A DNA stretch of 64,000 nucleotides from Bradyrhizobium sp. cir1 (GTDB lineage Bacteria; Pseudomonadota; Alphaproteobacteria; Rhizobiales; Xanthobacteraceae), in the NCBI RefSeq assembly GCF_014198245.1, contig NZ_JACIHE010000001.1, forward strand, positions 1 through 64,000, read 5' to 3'. Both the position numbers and the translations under genes were made by a program. Shown here one piece after another: positions 1 to 12,677 of the stretch. The notes beneath the pieces are model-generated. The model did not search any database. It was given only the letters and a program-made list of their open reading frames with translations, and was not told the origin of the DNA. The stretch's first letter is position 1. Every line of letters starts with the position of its first letter.

Positions 1-1
1 T

Positions 2-109
2 TACGATCTCGGCTATTTCGATCTCGAACAGAAGACCTTGCAACCTCTCGACAACCCGTTCGGTCCGAAGCCCATCACCGATGTCTCAGCCACGACCACG
101 GCGCCCTGA
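2..109 (+). pseudogene. C-terminal end of a DDE transposase/integrase-like protein (gene begins outside window)
   Basis: An open frame enters from the left edge and ends at a TGA, giving 35 residues that begin YDLGYFDLEQ and include LDNPFGPK. This ending resembles the C-terminus of integrase-core transposases (IS481-like) common in Bradyrhizobium, where a YDLGYFD segment precedes an NPFG motif. The family call rests on recalled similarity only. Because only the tail is visible, it cannot be told whether the gene is intact upstream. A second, degenerate copy of the same ending lies at about 322-375, so the area has seen repeated insertion or duplication. Confidence 0.5.
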
Positions 110-126
110 CGGAGACGCGCTCTTGT

Positions 127-258
127 GCATTCTTGGCATGGAAGGCCACTTGCTTGGCTCCGCTGTCGCGGTCAACCCCCGGAGCCCGAAGGGGCGCGGC
201 ACGCGCGGGGTTGACGGCGATAGCGCGAGCCGAGCAAAAATAGCCGTGCCATGAATGC
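127..258. repeat. long imperfect inverted repeat (hairpin of about 132 nt)
   Basis: The left arm, from GCATTCTTGGCATG through GGCTC...GTCAACCCC, pairs with the right arm GGGGTTGAC...GAGCC...CGTGCCATGAATGC. The inner GTCAACCCC/GGGGTTGAC pair (171-179 with 207-215) is perfect and the outer 14-base arms match at 12 positions. No gene covers it. It sits between two transposase remnants and a tRNA gene, so it may be a miniature palindromic element or the end structure of a lost mobile element. Confidence 0.6.
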
Positions 259-321
259 GTCACGCTGAAATGCAGCAGATTGCAGGCCATCGGCCTCAAT
301 TTGAAGCGAACTTGGAGCAGA

Positions 322-375
322 CGACTTTGAAACCCCGCGACAACCCGATCGGCACGAGGTTGTCACCCATCTCTT
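322..375 (+). pseudogene. degenerate second copy of the transposase C-terminus
   Basis: Reading plus-strand codons here gives a tail with RDNPIGTRLSPIS and a TAG stop. It parallels the LDNPFGPK ending at the window start and the NPFGxRLSPMS endings of rhizobial integrase-core transposases. It has no start and no upstream domain, so it is a relic. Confidence 0.4.
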
Positions 376-421
376 AGGTACGTTTCGTTACCCATGTCTC
401 CGGGCCGGACAGAGCGAAGGC

Positions 422-498
422 TGGTGGGCGGTCACGGATTCGAACCGCGGACCCTCTCGGTGTAAACGAGATGCTCTAACCAGCTGAGCTAACCGCCC
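422..498 (-). tRNA. tRNA-Val (anticodon TAC)
   Basis: On the minus strand a full cloverleaf can be folded. The acceptor stem GGGCGGT pairs with ACCGCCC, the D-arm contains AGCTCAGCTGGTTAGAGC, the anticodon loop TTTACAC gives UAC (valine), and the T-arm is GCGGTTCGAATCCGT. The discriminator is A and CCA is encoded at 422-424. All stems pair, unlike the related copy at 1231-1307. Transposase remnants abut its 3' end, which is a usual site for element integration. Confidence 0.95.
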
Positions 499-727
499 CA
501 CGGCGCCTCTTTAGCGCTCCGGCGGGGGGAGGAGCAAGGGGCGAGCGCGCCGCGAGCTGGCCCCAATTTGCGGCTCGGTCAGGGTTTTCAGACCGGACAC
601 GAGCAGCCCTGCGACGAGCCCGCTGCAGGGGGAACTCACTTTCGCAAGCGCGTTTCGCGTCGTCCGACCAAGGAGGCGGCAATGGTGCTCGCCGCCGCTG
701 TGCGGTGCCTCGGCCTGGAGTTCCACG

Positions 728-1090
728 TCAGGCCGTCTTGGTGAACATCGTCAGGACACCGTCGGCGATGTTGATCGCGACGACCTGTGACGAGCTCAAG
801 CCCTTGGCCTTGAGCACGGAGGCGGCCTGCGGTGTGGCGTCGATGGACTTCCGGAGCGACTGGATGTCTTCATCGCTTGTGTGCGCCACGAGTTCATCGA
901 CCTTCGCGCGCACGGCCGGCTGCAATTCCTTGACGTCCACAACCTGTATGCTCCGGATCACCGTGCTGGACTGTGTGGACGGCTGTTCCGTGCCGGGTTG
1001 CGACGATGCGCCCTGCGCCTGCACCAGAGCAGGTGTTCCGAGGGAGAGAGCTGCAACGATGACGGATGCCGTGAAGCTGCGCATGGTCAT
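728..1090 (-). CDS. small exported protein of unknown function
   Basis: The 120-residue product starts MTMRSFTASV with a signal peptide of about 25 residues ending near LVQAQG. A polar Ser/Gln/Thr-rich linker follows, then a helical region with VVDVKELQPAVRAKVDELV and a C-terminal segment SSQVVAINIADGVLTMF. The start at 1090 is chosen because GGAAAG lies a few bases upstream and the signal peptide begins there; the open frame runs further upstream without typical features. I do not recognise the family. The gene lies between a functional and a degenerate tRNA-Val and has no operon partners. It is probably a periplasmic protein. Confidence 0.7.
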   Translation of the reverse strand: MTMRSFTASVIVAALSLGTPALVQAQGASSQPGTEQPSTQSSTVIRSIQVVDVKELQPAVRAKVDELVAHTSDEDIQSLRKSIDATPQAASVLKAKGLSSSQVVAINIADGVLTMFTKTA

Positions 1091-1230
1091 GCCTTTCCGG
1101 TTTGAGGAACGGCGAAACCTATCGACGAAATCTGGTTGGCATCTGGTTCCGATGCGGCCGTTCGGTGAAACCAATGCGGCCGTAGTGTGCACAGATGAGA
1201 CGCGCTGCGCGGGCTCCGGTGATGTCTAAG

Positions 1231-1307
1231 GCAAGGGGTTAGCTCAGCTGGTTAGAGCATCTCGTTTACACCGCGAGGGTCCGCGGTTCGACTCCGTGAC
1301 CGCCCAC
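1231..1307 (+). pseudogene. degenerate tRNA-Val copy (anticodon TAC), inverted relative to the intact one
   Basis: About 72 of 77 positions match the tRNA-Val at 422-498, in opposite orientation. The 5' acceptor strand reads AAGGGGT and cannot pair with ACCGCCC at three positions. One anticodon-stem pair is broken (A to C at position 41) and one T-loop base has changed. The 3' ACCGCCC-ACCA end is intact. A gene finder may call it a tRNA, but the acceptor stem argues for a pseudogene. Confidence 0.7.
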
Positions 1308-1534
1308 CATTGCGACTGGCCTGGCTGGCAAGCGGCGGTCAATTGCAGATTTCTACGTTGCTGCCAACGTCACAGGCGGCCGCGCGGGCGTAGGCCGGAG
1401 CGCAGCCGGCAACTGGCGTTGGTTCCGGAAAGAGTGCGCCAAGCATCCCGACGTGATATCGCCGCTATGCCGGTGCATGCGACCCGACCGGGGTGGCGGC
1501 GGGCATCGCGCGGACGGGAACGATCGGGGACATT

Positions 1535-2395
1535 ATGCAACAGCCAAGCGGACACGAGCAAAACGCCGACCAGATCGCCTATTGGAATGGCCCTAGCGGG
1601 CAGCGCTGGGCCGACCGGCATGCGGTGCAGGAGAAGCTGCTCGGGCCGATCGCCGATGTGCTGATCGACCGCGCCGGACCAAGTCCGGGCGAGCGCGTGA
1701 TCGATGTCGGCTGCGGCTCCGGTGCGGCGACGGTGGCGTTCGCAAAGGCGGTGGCGCCTGATGGCTTCGCGCTCGGGCTCGATGTGTCCGAGCCGATGCT
1801 GTCGCAGGCGCGGGTGCTGGCGCCAAAGGGGCTGCCGCTCGATTTCGTGCTGGCGGATGCGACGGTGCATCCGTTCGAGCCGGCGAGCTTTGACCTCCTG
1901 GCCTCGCGCTTCGGCGTCATGTTCTTTGCCGATCCCGTCGCGTCCTTCGCCAATCTCCGCCGTGCACTGAAACCCACCGGGCGGCTCGCCTTCGTCTGCT
2001 GGCGCGAGCCGAAGGAAAATCCCTGGATGATGGCGCCGCTGATGGCGGTCTATAAGCACGTGCCGAAGATGCCGCCGGTTGGGCCGGAGGAGCCGGGCCC
2101 GTTCGCCTTCGCATCCGAAGAGCGCGTGGTGCGCATCCTTGAGGGTGCCGGCTTCGTGGACGTCGCAATGGAGCCGCTCAATCTGGCGATGGATATCGCG
2201 ATCGGCGGCGGCCTCGACGCCGCCGTCGAGGGCTCGCTCCAGATCGGCCCGGCGAGCCGTGCGCTGCAGGGCCATCCGCCGGAAACCTATGAGGCCGCCA
2301 AAGCCTCGATCCGCGAGGTGCTCGCGCCGTTCCTGAAGGGGCAGAACGTGGCGCTGCAGGGCGCAATCTGGATCGTGACGGCGAAGGCGGGGTAG
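1535..2395 (+). CDS. class I SAM-dependent methyltransferase
   Basis: A 286-residue soluble protein with a Rossmann-type methyltransferase core. Motif I is VIDVGCGSGAAT (about residues 55-66), followed by LGLDVSEPML (motif II) and the post-motif FDLLASRFGVMFFADP typical of the Methyltransf_11/UbiE-like group. The C-terminal half resembles small-molecule methyltransferases with a WREPKENPWM segment. The start MQQPSG at 1535 is preferred to an upstream one because GGGGA lies just before it and the catalytic fold begins soon after. The substrate cannot be told from the sequence. It stands alone, with the efflux genes convergent on the other strand. Confidence 0.8.
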   Translation: MQQPSGHEQNADQIAYWNGPSGQRWADRHAVQEKLLGPIADVLIDRAGPSPGERVIDVGCGSGAATVAFAKAVAPDGFALGLDVSEPMLSQARVLAPKGLPLDFVLADATVHPFEPASFDLLASRFGVMFFADPVASFANLRRALKPTGRLAFVCWREPKENPWMMAPLMAVYKHVPKMPPVGPEEPGPFAFASEERVVRILEGAGFVDVAMEPLNLAMDIAIGGGLDAAVEGSLQIGPASRALQGHPPETYEAAKASIREVLAPFLKGQNVALQGAIWIVTAKAG

Positions 2396-2413
2396 GCGCC
2401 GCTCTCACCACGC

Positions 2414-2500
2414 CGTCATTGCGAGGAGCGCTTGCGACGAAGCAATGCAGACCGTTTCCGCGGAGACAGTCTGGATTGTTTCGCTACGCTCGCAATGACG
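2414..2500. repeat. palindromic intergenic repeat (CGTCATTGCGAG family)
   Basis: The left arm CGTCATTGCGAGGAGCG..GAAGCAATGCAGAC is answered by the right arm GTCTGGATTGTTTCGCTACGCTCGCAATGACG. The same element with better conserved arms is at 41955-42034 and a half copy is at 52261-52291. Here it separates the converging methyltransferase and CDF genes. Confidence 0.8.
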
Positions 2501-2522
2501 ACGTGGATGGACCTGTGAGCCC

Positions 2523-3497
2523 TCACACCACATCATCCGGCGCCAGCGCGCAGCCATTGTCGGGATGCGTCTCGACCTGAAGTGTGGTGTGGCCGATGCG
2601 GAAGGATGCCTTGAGCATCCGCGCGGTCTCCATCAGGAACGCATCGCCGGCCCCGTCGGGCATGACGAGATGGCAGGTCAGCGCCGTCTCGGTGGTCGAG
2701 ATCGGCCAGACGTGGAGATCGTGGATCGCGGACACGCCCGGGCGCGCCAGCAGGAGCGCCCTGATCGCGGCGAGGTCGGTGCCCTTGGGCGCGGCCGCCA
2801 TCGACATGTCGATCGAGCCGCGCAAGAGGCTGGTGGTGCTCCAGAGGATGGTGGCGCAGATGACGAGGCCGGTGACGGGATCGAGCCAGAGCCAACCGGT
2901 CCAGACGATCAGCGCGGCCGAGACGACGACGCCGAGCGAGACGGCGGCATCCGCCGCCATGTGCAAGTACGCGCCTTCGATGTTGATGTCGTCCTTCCGT
3001 CCGCGCGCGAACAGCATGGCGGTGAAACCGTTGATGAGGATGCCGATGCCGGCGACCACCATCACCGTGACGCCCGCGATCGGCTCCGGCTCGCGCAGGC
3101 GCAAAATCGCTTCCCAGCCGATCGCGCCGGTCGCAACCAGCAGCAATACTGCATTCGCCAGCGCCGCCAGGATGGTGGAGGCGCGCAGGCCGTAGGTGAA
3201 GCGGCCGCTCGGCGCGCGCCGCGCCGCGATCGAGGCGCCCCAGGCAACGACGAGGCCGAGCACGTCGGAAAGATTGTGGCCAGCATCCGCGAGCAGGGCA
3301 GTGGAGTTGCCGATATAGCCATAGACCGCCTGGGCCACGACCAGCGCGGTGTTGAGGGTGATGCCGATGGCAAATGCTTTGCCGAAGCTGGCGGGCGCAT
3401 GGACATGACTATGGCTGTGGTCGTGACCATGGCCGTGATCATGCGAATGGCCGGCATGGTCATGATGGTGATGGCCGTGATGGTCGTGGCTGCCCAA
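2523..3497 (-). CDS. czcD: cation diffusion facilitator (zinc/cobalt/cadmium exporter)
   Basis: This 324-residue inner-membrane antiporter of the CDF family exports divalent metal from cytoplasm to periplasm. The N-terminus is very His-rich (HDHHGHHHHDHAGHSHDHGH and more within the first 35 residues), as in CzcD/ZitB/DmeF. Six membrane segments follow, with the metal site HNLSD in TM2 and HMAAD in TM5, and a cytoplasmic C-terminal domain containing HDLHVWPISTTETALTCHLV. It is the last gene of a minus-strand cluster encoding a Czc-type RND pump, which fits passing zinc or cobalt to the periplasm for onward export. Specificity is inferred from family and context. Confidence 0.9.
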   Translation of the reverse strand: MGSHDHHGHHHHDHAGHSHDHGHGHDHSHSHVHAPASFGKAFAIGITLNTALVVAQAVYGYIGNSTALLADAGHNLSDVLGLVVAWGASIAARRAPSGRFTYGLRASTILAALANAVLLLVATGAIGWEAILRLREPEPIAGVTVMVVAGIGILINGFTAMLFARGRKDDINIEGAYLHMAADAAVSLGVVVSAALIVWTGWLWLDPVTGLVICATILWSTTSLLRGSIDMSMAAAPKGTDLAAIRALLLARPGVSAIHDLHVWPISTTETALTCHLVMPDGAGDAFLMETARMLKASFRIGHTTLQVETHPDNGCALAPDDVV

Positions 3498-3499
3498 AT

Positions 3500-7678
<4,179 letters not shown>

Positions 7679-7682
<4 letters not shown>

Positions 7683-8953
7683 CGCGCGCTCTCCCGGGCC
7701 AGCGCAAAGGGATTGCCGACGAGGCCTTCGATGGTCGCAACGCCGGCATGGAAATTCTGCAACGCCTCCTGCTCGCGCAGCCGCGCCTGGGTGACGCTCG
7801 CCTGAGCGTCGAGCACCTCGAGCAGGGTGAAGCGGCCCTGGCCGTAACCTTGCGAGATCGCCTCGGACGCCTCGACGGCCTTGGGGATGGCGGTCTCGCG
7901 CAGCACCGTGAGCTCGCGCAGCGAGCCCTGCAGCGAGTCGTAGGCGCGGCCGGCAATCACGATCAGCGTGTTGCGGTTGGCCTCGCGCTCGGCTTTGGTC
8001 TTGGCGAGGCTCTCCTGCGCGGAGAGGATGTTGCCCTGGTTCTGGTCGAACACGGGGATCGGCACCGAGACGGTGAGGCGTGCCGCGTCGTCATTGGTCT
8101 CGTTGAAATGACGCCAGCCCGCAGCGATCCGCACGTCTGGATAGGGTTTGAGCCGGGCCATCAGCAACTCGGCATTGCGCTGGGCATAGACGGCGGTCCA
8201 GCGCACCAGTTGCGGATTGGCGTCGATGGCGGTGACCACCGACTGGAACGTGGGCGGGCGCCCGGTGGTGTCGAGCCGGCCGGAGACCTCGCCGAATTTC
8301 GCCGAGGGATCGCCCATCAGCACCGCAAGCTCGCGCCTGGCGCTCGCCAGCGTCGCCTTGAGGCGTTCGCGGTCGGCCTTCACCAGCGCGGAGGCGACCT
8401 CGGCGCGGCCGGTTTCGGCCGGCGAGGAGGCGCCGGCTTCGACGCGGCGGCGGAGCAGCGGCGTCAACTGGTCGATCGCGGTAATCTGCTCGTCGAGGAT
8501 CTGGATCCGCCGCTGTGCGCCGAGCACGCTGAGGAAGGCGATCGCGGTCTCCGACAGCACCTCCAGCCTGACCGCCTTGCGCTGGATCGCGGCGACCTCG
8601 ATGCCGGCCTGTCCGGCGGCGATCCTGGCGTCGCGCTTGCCGAACAGCTCAAAGGCCTGGCTGATCTGGAGCGTCGTCTCGGCCGACCTGGTGCCGCGAT
8701 AGATGCCGGAGCCGAACGAGTTGTCCTGCTCGTACGACAATTCCGGATTGAGCAGCGCGCCCGCCTGGATGCGCTGACCCGTGGCGATGCCGACATCGCG
8801 CTCCGCCGCCGTCAGGCGTGGGCTCGCGGCCAGCGCGCGCGAGAGCGCCGCGCGCATGGTCAGCGTCTGGGCGTGGGAGGTAAGCGCCAGGGGCGGGCTG
8901 ATGAGAATAGCCAGCGCGCACGCGATGCGCGCAGCCGTTCGTCTGCGAAACAT
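7679..8953 (-). CDS. czcC: TolC-family outer-membrane efflux protein, CzcC-type
   Basis: A 424-residue outer-membrane channel component. The signal peptide ends near SHAQT (about residue 29). Two OEP repeats follow, with long amphipathic helices rich in Ala, Arg and Glu (for example LSRALAASPRLTAAERDVG and AQESLAKTKAEREANRNTL). Conserved features include NPELSYEQDN, PDVRIAAGWRHF and PIPVFDQNQGN, the last typical of CzcC/CusC proteins. It is the first large gene of the czcCBA-CDF order, overlapping czcB by four bases. Confidence 0.9.
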
Positions 8954-9008
8954 GAAAAAGACCCGTGAAGAAGAACCGATGGGCGCGCGCGGCGCCCGGC
9001 TGATCCGT

Positions 9009-9374
9009 TCAGGTCAGGTGTTTTGGAGGCGGGGAGTCGGTATCGGGCGCGATGCCGGCAAGCGACGGCTGCCGCTGCGGGACCGGCGGGCCCATCACGT
9101 CGGCCGCGGCGTCCGACTGCACCGGCTGTACCGCGGCGACGGAGAAGCAGCCGTGGCAGTGATGGCCGGCGAGCGCCTTGTGGTCGCCATGGCCGGCCGG
9201 GCCGTCGCCGAGGATCGAGGCGATCTCCGAGCCGCCGGAGGGGCTGGTCACATCGATGTCATGGGCGCCATGAAGCGCGCCCGAGAGCAGATACAAGACC
9301 GCGACGACCACAGCCACGAGCCCGCGCCAATTGCGCGTCGAGCTCAGTCTGAAGGGCCGGCGGTTCAACACCAC
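9009..9374 (-). CDS. small His-rich exported/membrane protein (DUF2946-like)
   Basis: A 121-residue protein with an N-terminal hydrophobic segment (residues 19-38, GLVAVVVAVLYLLSGALHGA). A His-rich stretch GHGDHKALAGHHCHGC follows, and the C-terminus is Pro-rich. Small proteins of this shape commonly head alphaproteobacterial metal-efflux operons; the DUF2946 label is a guess. It lies 55 bases before czcC on the same strand and 144 bases after the Cus-type pump gene, so it probably begins the czc transcription unit. The clustered His and Cys suggest periplasmic metal binding, which is inference. Confidence 0.7.
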   Translation of the reverse strand: MVLNRRPFRLSSTRNWRGLVAVVVAVLYLLSGALHGAHDIDVTSPSGGSEIASILGDGPAGHGDHKALAGHHCHGCFSVAAVQPVQSDAAADVMGPPVPQRQPSLAGIAPDTDSPPPKHLT

Positions 9375-9518
9375 GAATTCACTCTCGCTGTCGGTCCGGC
9401 TGGCCTAGCATGGCAGCGGGAACAGTGTCGACCCGCAATAGTGTTACGTGTGGGGGAACTCAACGTCGCAGCCGCACAGGTCTCATGCGACTGCGACCGG
9501 CTCGCGACATGGCCGAGC

Positions 9519-12500
9519 TCATTCGGCTGCCTCCCGGACTTGCTCAGATGCGACAACCGCGTCGCCTGAGCGCAGCCCAAATCCCTTCACCAGCCCGAAA
9601 ATCGCGGGGATCACGATCAGCGTCAGTAGCGTCGACGAGATCATGCCGCCGATCATGGGCACGGCGATGCGCTGCATGATCTCCGATCCCGTTCCGCTGC
9701 TCCACATGATCGGCAGCAGGCCGGCCATGATCGCCACCACCGTCATCATCTTCGGGCGGACGCGCTCGACCGCGCCTTCCATGATGGCCTTGTCGAGATC
9801 CTCGCGGGTCAGGACGCGGCCGGCGCGCGCGCAGCGCGCTTCGGTTTCGGCAAGCGCGTGGTTGAGATAGATCAGCATCACCACGCCGGTTTCGGCCGCC
9901 ACGCCCGCGAGCGCGATGAAGCCGACGGCGACCGCGACCGAGAGGTTGAAGCCGAGCCACCACATCAGCCACAAGCCGCCGACGAGCGCGAAGGGCAGGG
10001 ACAGCATCACGATCATGGTCTCGGTGATCGAACGGAAGTTGAGATAGAGCAGCAGGAAGATGATCAGCAGCGTCACCGGCACCACGATCTTCAGCCGCGC
10101 GGTGGCACGTTCCAGATATTCGTATTGTCCGCTCCAGACCACGTAGTAGCCGGGCGGAAACTGGATGCTCGCCTGCACCGCTGCCCGCGCATCGGCGACA
10201 TAGCCGCCGAGGTCGCGGTCGCGGATGTCGACATAGATGTAGGTGGCGAGCTGCCCGTTCTCGGTCCGGATCGAGGTCGGCCCGCGCGCCGGCGTGACGC
10301 TGGCGACCTCGCCGAGCGGGACGGCGCCGCCTGATGGCATCGGCACCAGGATGTCGCTGGCGATGGCTTTCGGATTGTCGCGCAGGTCGCGCGGGTAGCG
10401 CATGTTGACGGTGAAGCGCTGCCGGCCCTCGACCGTCGTCGTCACGGCCTGGCCGCCGAGCGCGGTGGCGATCGTGTCCTGCACGTCCTGCACCGCGATG
10501 CCATAGCGCGACAGCGCCTCGCGGTCCGGCGTGATCTCGAGATAGTAGCCGCCGAGGCTGCGCTCGGCATAGGCCGAGGACGTGCCGGGCACGGCCTTGA
10601 GCACCTGCTCGATCTGCCGGGCGAGCTTGTCGATCCCGACGAGATCGGTGCCGATGACCTTGACGCCCACGGGCGTGCGGATGCCGGTGGAGAGCATGTC
10701 GATGCGCGCCTTGATCGGCATGGTCCAGGCGTTGGAGACGCCGGGGAACTGCAGCGCCTTGTCCATCTCGGCGATCAGGCTGTCGATGGTCACGCCGGCG
10801 CGCCATTGCTCCTTCGGCTTGAGGTCGACGATGGTCTCGAACATCTCCGACGGGGCCGGATCGGTCGCGGTGGCGGCGCGGCCGGCCTTGCCGTAGACCG
10901 AGGCGACTTCCGGAAACGAGCGGATGATCCGGTTCTGGGTCTGCATCAACTCGGCGGCCTTGGTCACGGAAATGCCGGGCAAGGTCGTCGGCATGTAGAG
11001 CAGCGTGCCTTCGTTGAGGTTCGGCATGAACTCGGAGCCGAGCCGGCCGGCCGGCCAGATCGAGGCGGCGAGTACGCCGAGCGCGAGCAGGATCACCGGG
11101 ATCCGCGCCCGCAGCACGCCTGATATCACCGGCCGGTAGATCCAGATCAGGAAGCGGTTGATCGGGTTCCTGTGCTCCGGGATGATCCTGCCGCGGACGA
11201 AGATCACCATCAGCGCCGGCACCAGCGTCACCGACAGCAAGGCTGCCGCCGCCATCGCAAAGGTCTTGGTGAAGGCGAGCGGGCTGAACAGCCGGCCTTC
11301 CTGCGATTCAAGCGTGAAGATCGGCATGAACGAGACGGTGATGATCAGGAGGCTGAAGAACAGCGCCGGGCCGACCTCGGCGGCGGCCTCGATCAGGATC
11401 GCGACCCTGGATTGGCCGGGCTCGGCGCGCTCGAGATGCTTGTGCGCGTTCTCGATCATGACGATGGCGGCATCGATCATGGCGCCGATCGCGATCGCAA
11501 TGCCGCCGAGGCTCATGATGTTGGAGCCGATGCCGAGCAGCTTCATGGCCCCGAAGGCCATCAGCACGCCGACGGGGAGCATCAGGATGGCGACCAGCGC
11601 GCTACGGACATGCAGCAGGAACACGATGCAGACGAGCGCCACCACGATGCTCTCCTCGAGCAGCGTGTGCCGGAGCGTGTCGATCGCGGCCTTGATCAGG
11701 TTGGAGCGGTCGTAGACCGGGACGATCTCGACCGATTTCGGCAGGCTGGTCGCGATCTCCTTGAACCGCTTCTTGACGTTCTCGATCACGTCTAGCGCGT
11801 TCATGCCGAAGCGCTGCAGCACGATGCCGCTAGCCACCTCACCCTCGCCGTTGAGCTCGGCGATGCCGCGCCGCTCGTCCGGCCCGAGCTCGACGCGGGC
11901 GACGTCGCGCAGCTTGACCGGCGTTCCGTTGTCGGTCTTCAGCACGATGTTGCCGATGTCGTCGACGCTTTTCAGATAGCCCTTGCCGCGGATGACATAT
12001 TCGAACTCGGACAGCTCGACGGTGCGGCCGCCGACGTCGGCATTGCTGGCGCGGATGGCCTCGCGCATCTTCTGCATGGTGATGCCGAGGTCGCGCATGC
12101 GCTGCGGATCGAGGATGACGTTGTACTGCCTGACGAAGCCGCCGATGCCGGCGACCTCAGCAACCCCTTCCGCCCTGGCGAGCGCGAATTTCAGATTCCA
12201 GTCCTGGATCGTCCGCGTTTCCGCAAGGTTCAGCTCCTTGGACATCACGGCGTATTGGTAGACCCAGCCGACGCCGGTGGCGTCGGGTCCGATCGTGGGC
12301 GTGACGCCGGCGGGCAGTCGGGAGGCGGCGCCGTTGAGGAATTCGAGCACGCGCGAGCGGGCCCAGTAGATGTCGGTGCCGTCCTCGAAGATGACGTAGA
12401 CGAAGGAGACGCCGAAGAAGGAGAAGCCGCGCACCACTTTCGACTTCGGCACCGTCAGCATCGCGGTGGTGAGGGGATAGGTGACCTGGTCCTCGATCAC

Positions 12501-12677
12501 CTGCGGCGCCTGTCCCTGATATTCGGTGTAGACGATGACTTGGGTGTCGGAGAGGTCAGGAATGGCGTCCAGCGGCAGATGGAGCAGGGCATAGAAGCCG
12601 GCGGCTGCGGCAAACCCGGTGCCGAACAGCACCAGCAGCAGGTTGCGTGCCGACCAGGCGATGATGCGCGCGATCAT
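9519..12677 (-). CDS. cusA: copper/silver RND efflux pump, CusA-type (HME4)
   Basis: This 1052-residue inner-membrane pump exports Cu(I)/Ag(I) with a periplasmic adaptor and an outer-membrane channel. The mid-TM signature AIAIGAMIDAAIVMIENAHK is of the HME4 (CusA) class. Three methionine contexts equivalent to the E. coli copper site are present: LLYMPTTLPG, SEMFETIVDLKPKEQW and KARIDMLSTGI. The N-terminus MIARIIAWSARN is the usual CusA start, and the ATG overlaps the adaptor stop (ATGA). No cognate outer-membrane gene is next to it, so it may share the CzcC-type channel at 7679-8953 or use one elsewhere. Confidence 0.94.
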   Translation of the reverse strand: MIARIIAWSARNLLLVLFGTGFAAAAGFYALLHLPLDAIPDLSDTQVIVYTEYQGQAPQVIEDQVTYPLTTAMLTVPKSKVVRGFSFFGVSFVYVIFEDGTDIYWARSRVLEFLNGAASRLPAGVTPTIGPDATGVGWVYQYAVMSKELNLAETRTIQDWNLKFALARAEGVAEVAGIGGFVRQYNVILDPQRMRDLGITMQKMREAIRASNADVGGRTVELSEFEYVIRGKGYLKSVDDIGNIVLKTDNGTPVKLRDVARVELGPDERRGIAELNGEGEVASGIVLQRFGMNALDVIENVKKRFKEIATSLPKSVEIVPVYDRSNLIKAAIDTLRHTLLEESIVVALVCIVFLLHVRSALVAILMLPVGVLMAFGAMKLLGIGSNIMSLGGIAIAIGAMIDAAIVMIENAHKHLERAEPGQSRVAILIEAAAEVGPALFFSLLIITVSFMPIFTLESQEGRLFSPLAFTKTFAMAAAALLSVTLVPALMVIFVRGRIIPEHRNPINRFLIWIYRPVISGVLRARIPVILLALGVLAASIWPAGRLGSEFMPNLNEGTLLYMPTTLPGISVTKAAELMQTQNRIIRSFPEVASVYGKAGRAATATDPAPSEMFETIVDLKPKEQWRAGVTIDSLIAEMDKALQFPGVSNAWTMPIKARIDMLSTGIRTPVGVKVIGTDLVGIDKLARQIEQVLKAVPGTSSAYAERSLGGYYLEITPDREALSRYGIAVQDVQDTIATALGGQAVTTTVEGRQRFTVNMRYPRDLRDNPKAIASDILVPMPSGGAVPLGEVASVTPARGPTSIRTENGQLATYIYVDIRDRDLGGYVADARAAVQASIQFPPGYYVVWSGQYEYLERATARLKIVVPVTLLIIFLLLYLNFRSITETMIVMLSLPFALVGGLWLMWWLGFNLSVAVAVGFIALAGVAAETGVVMLIYLNHALAETEARCARAGRVLTREDLDKAIMEGAVERVRPKMMTVVAIMAGLLPIMWSSGTGSEIMQRIAVPMIGGMISSTLLTLIVIPAIFGLVKGFGLRSGDAVVASEQVREAAE

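Noticed and set aside
1231..1307. A second functional tRNA-Val
   Set aside because: Three acceptor-stem mismatches and a broken anticodon-stem pair argue against function.
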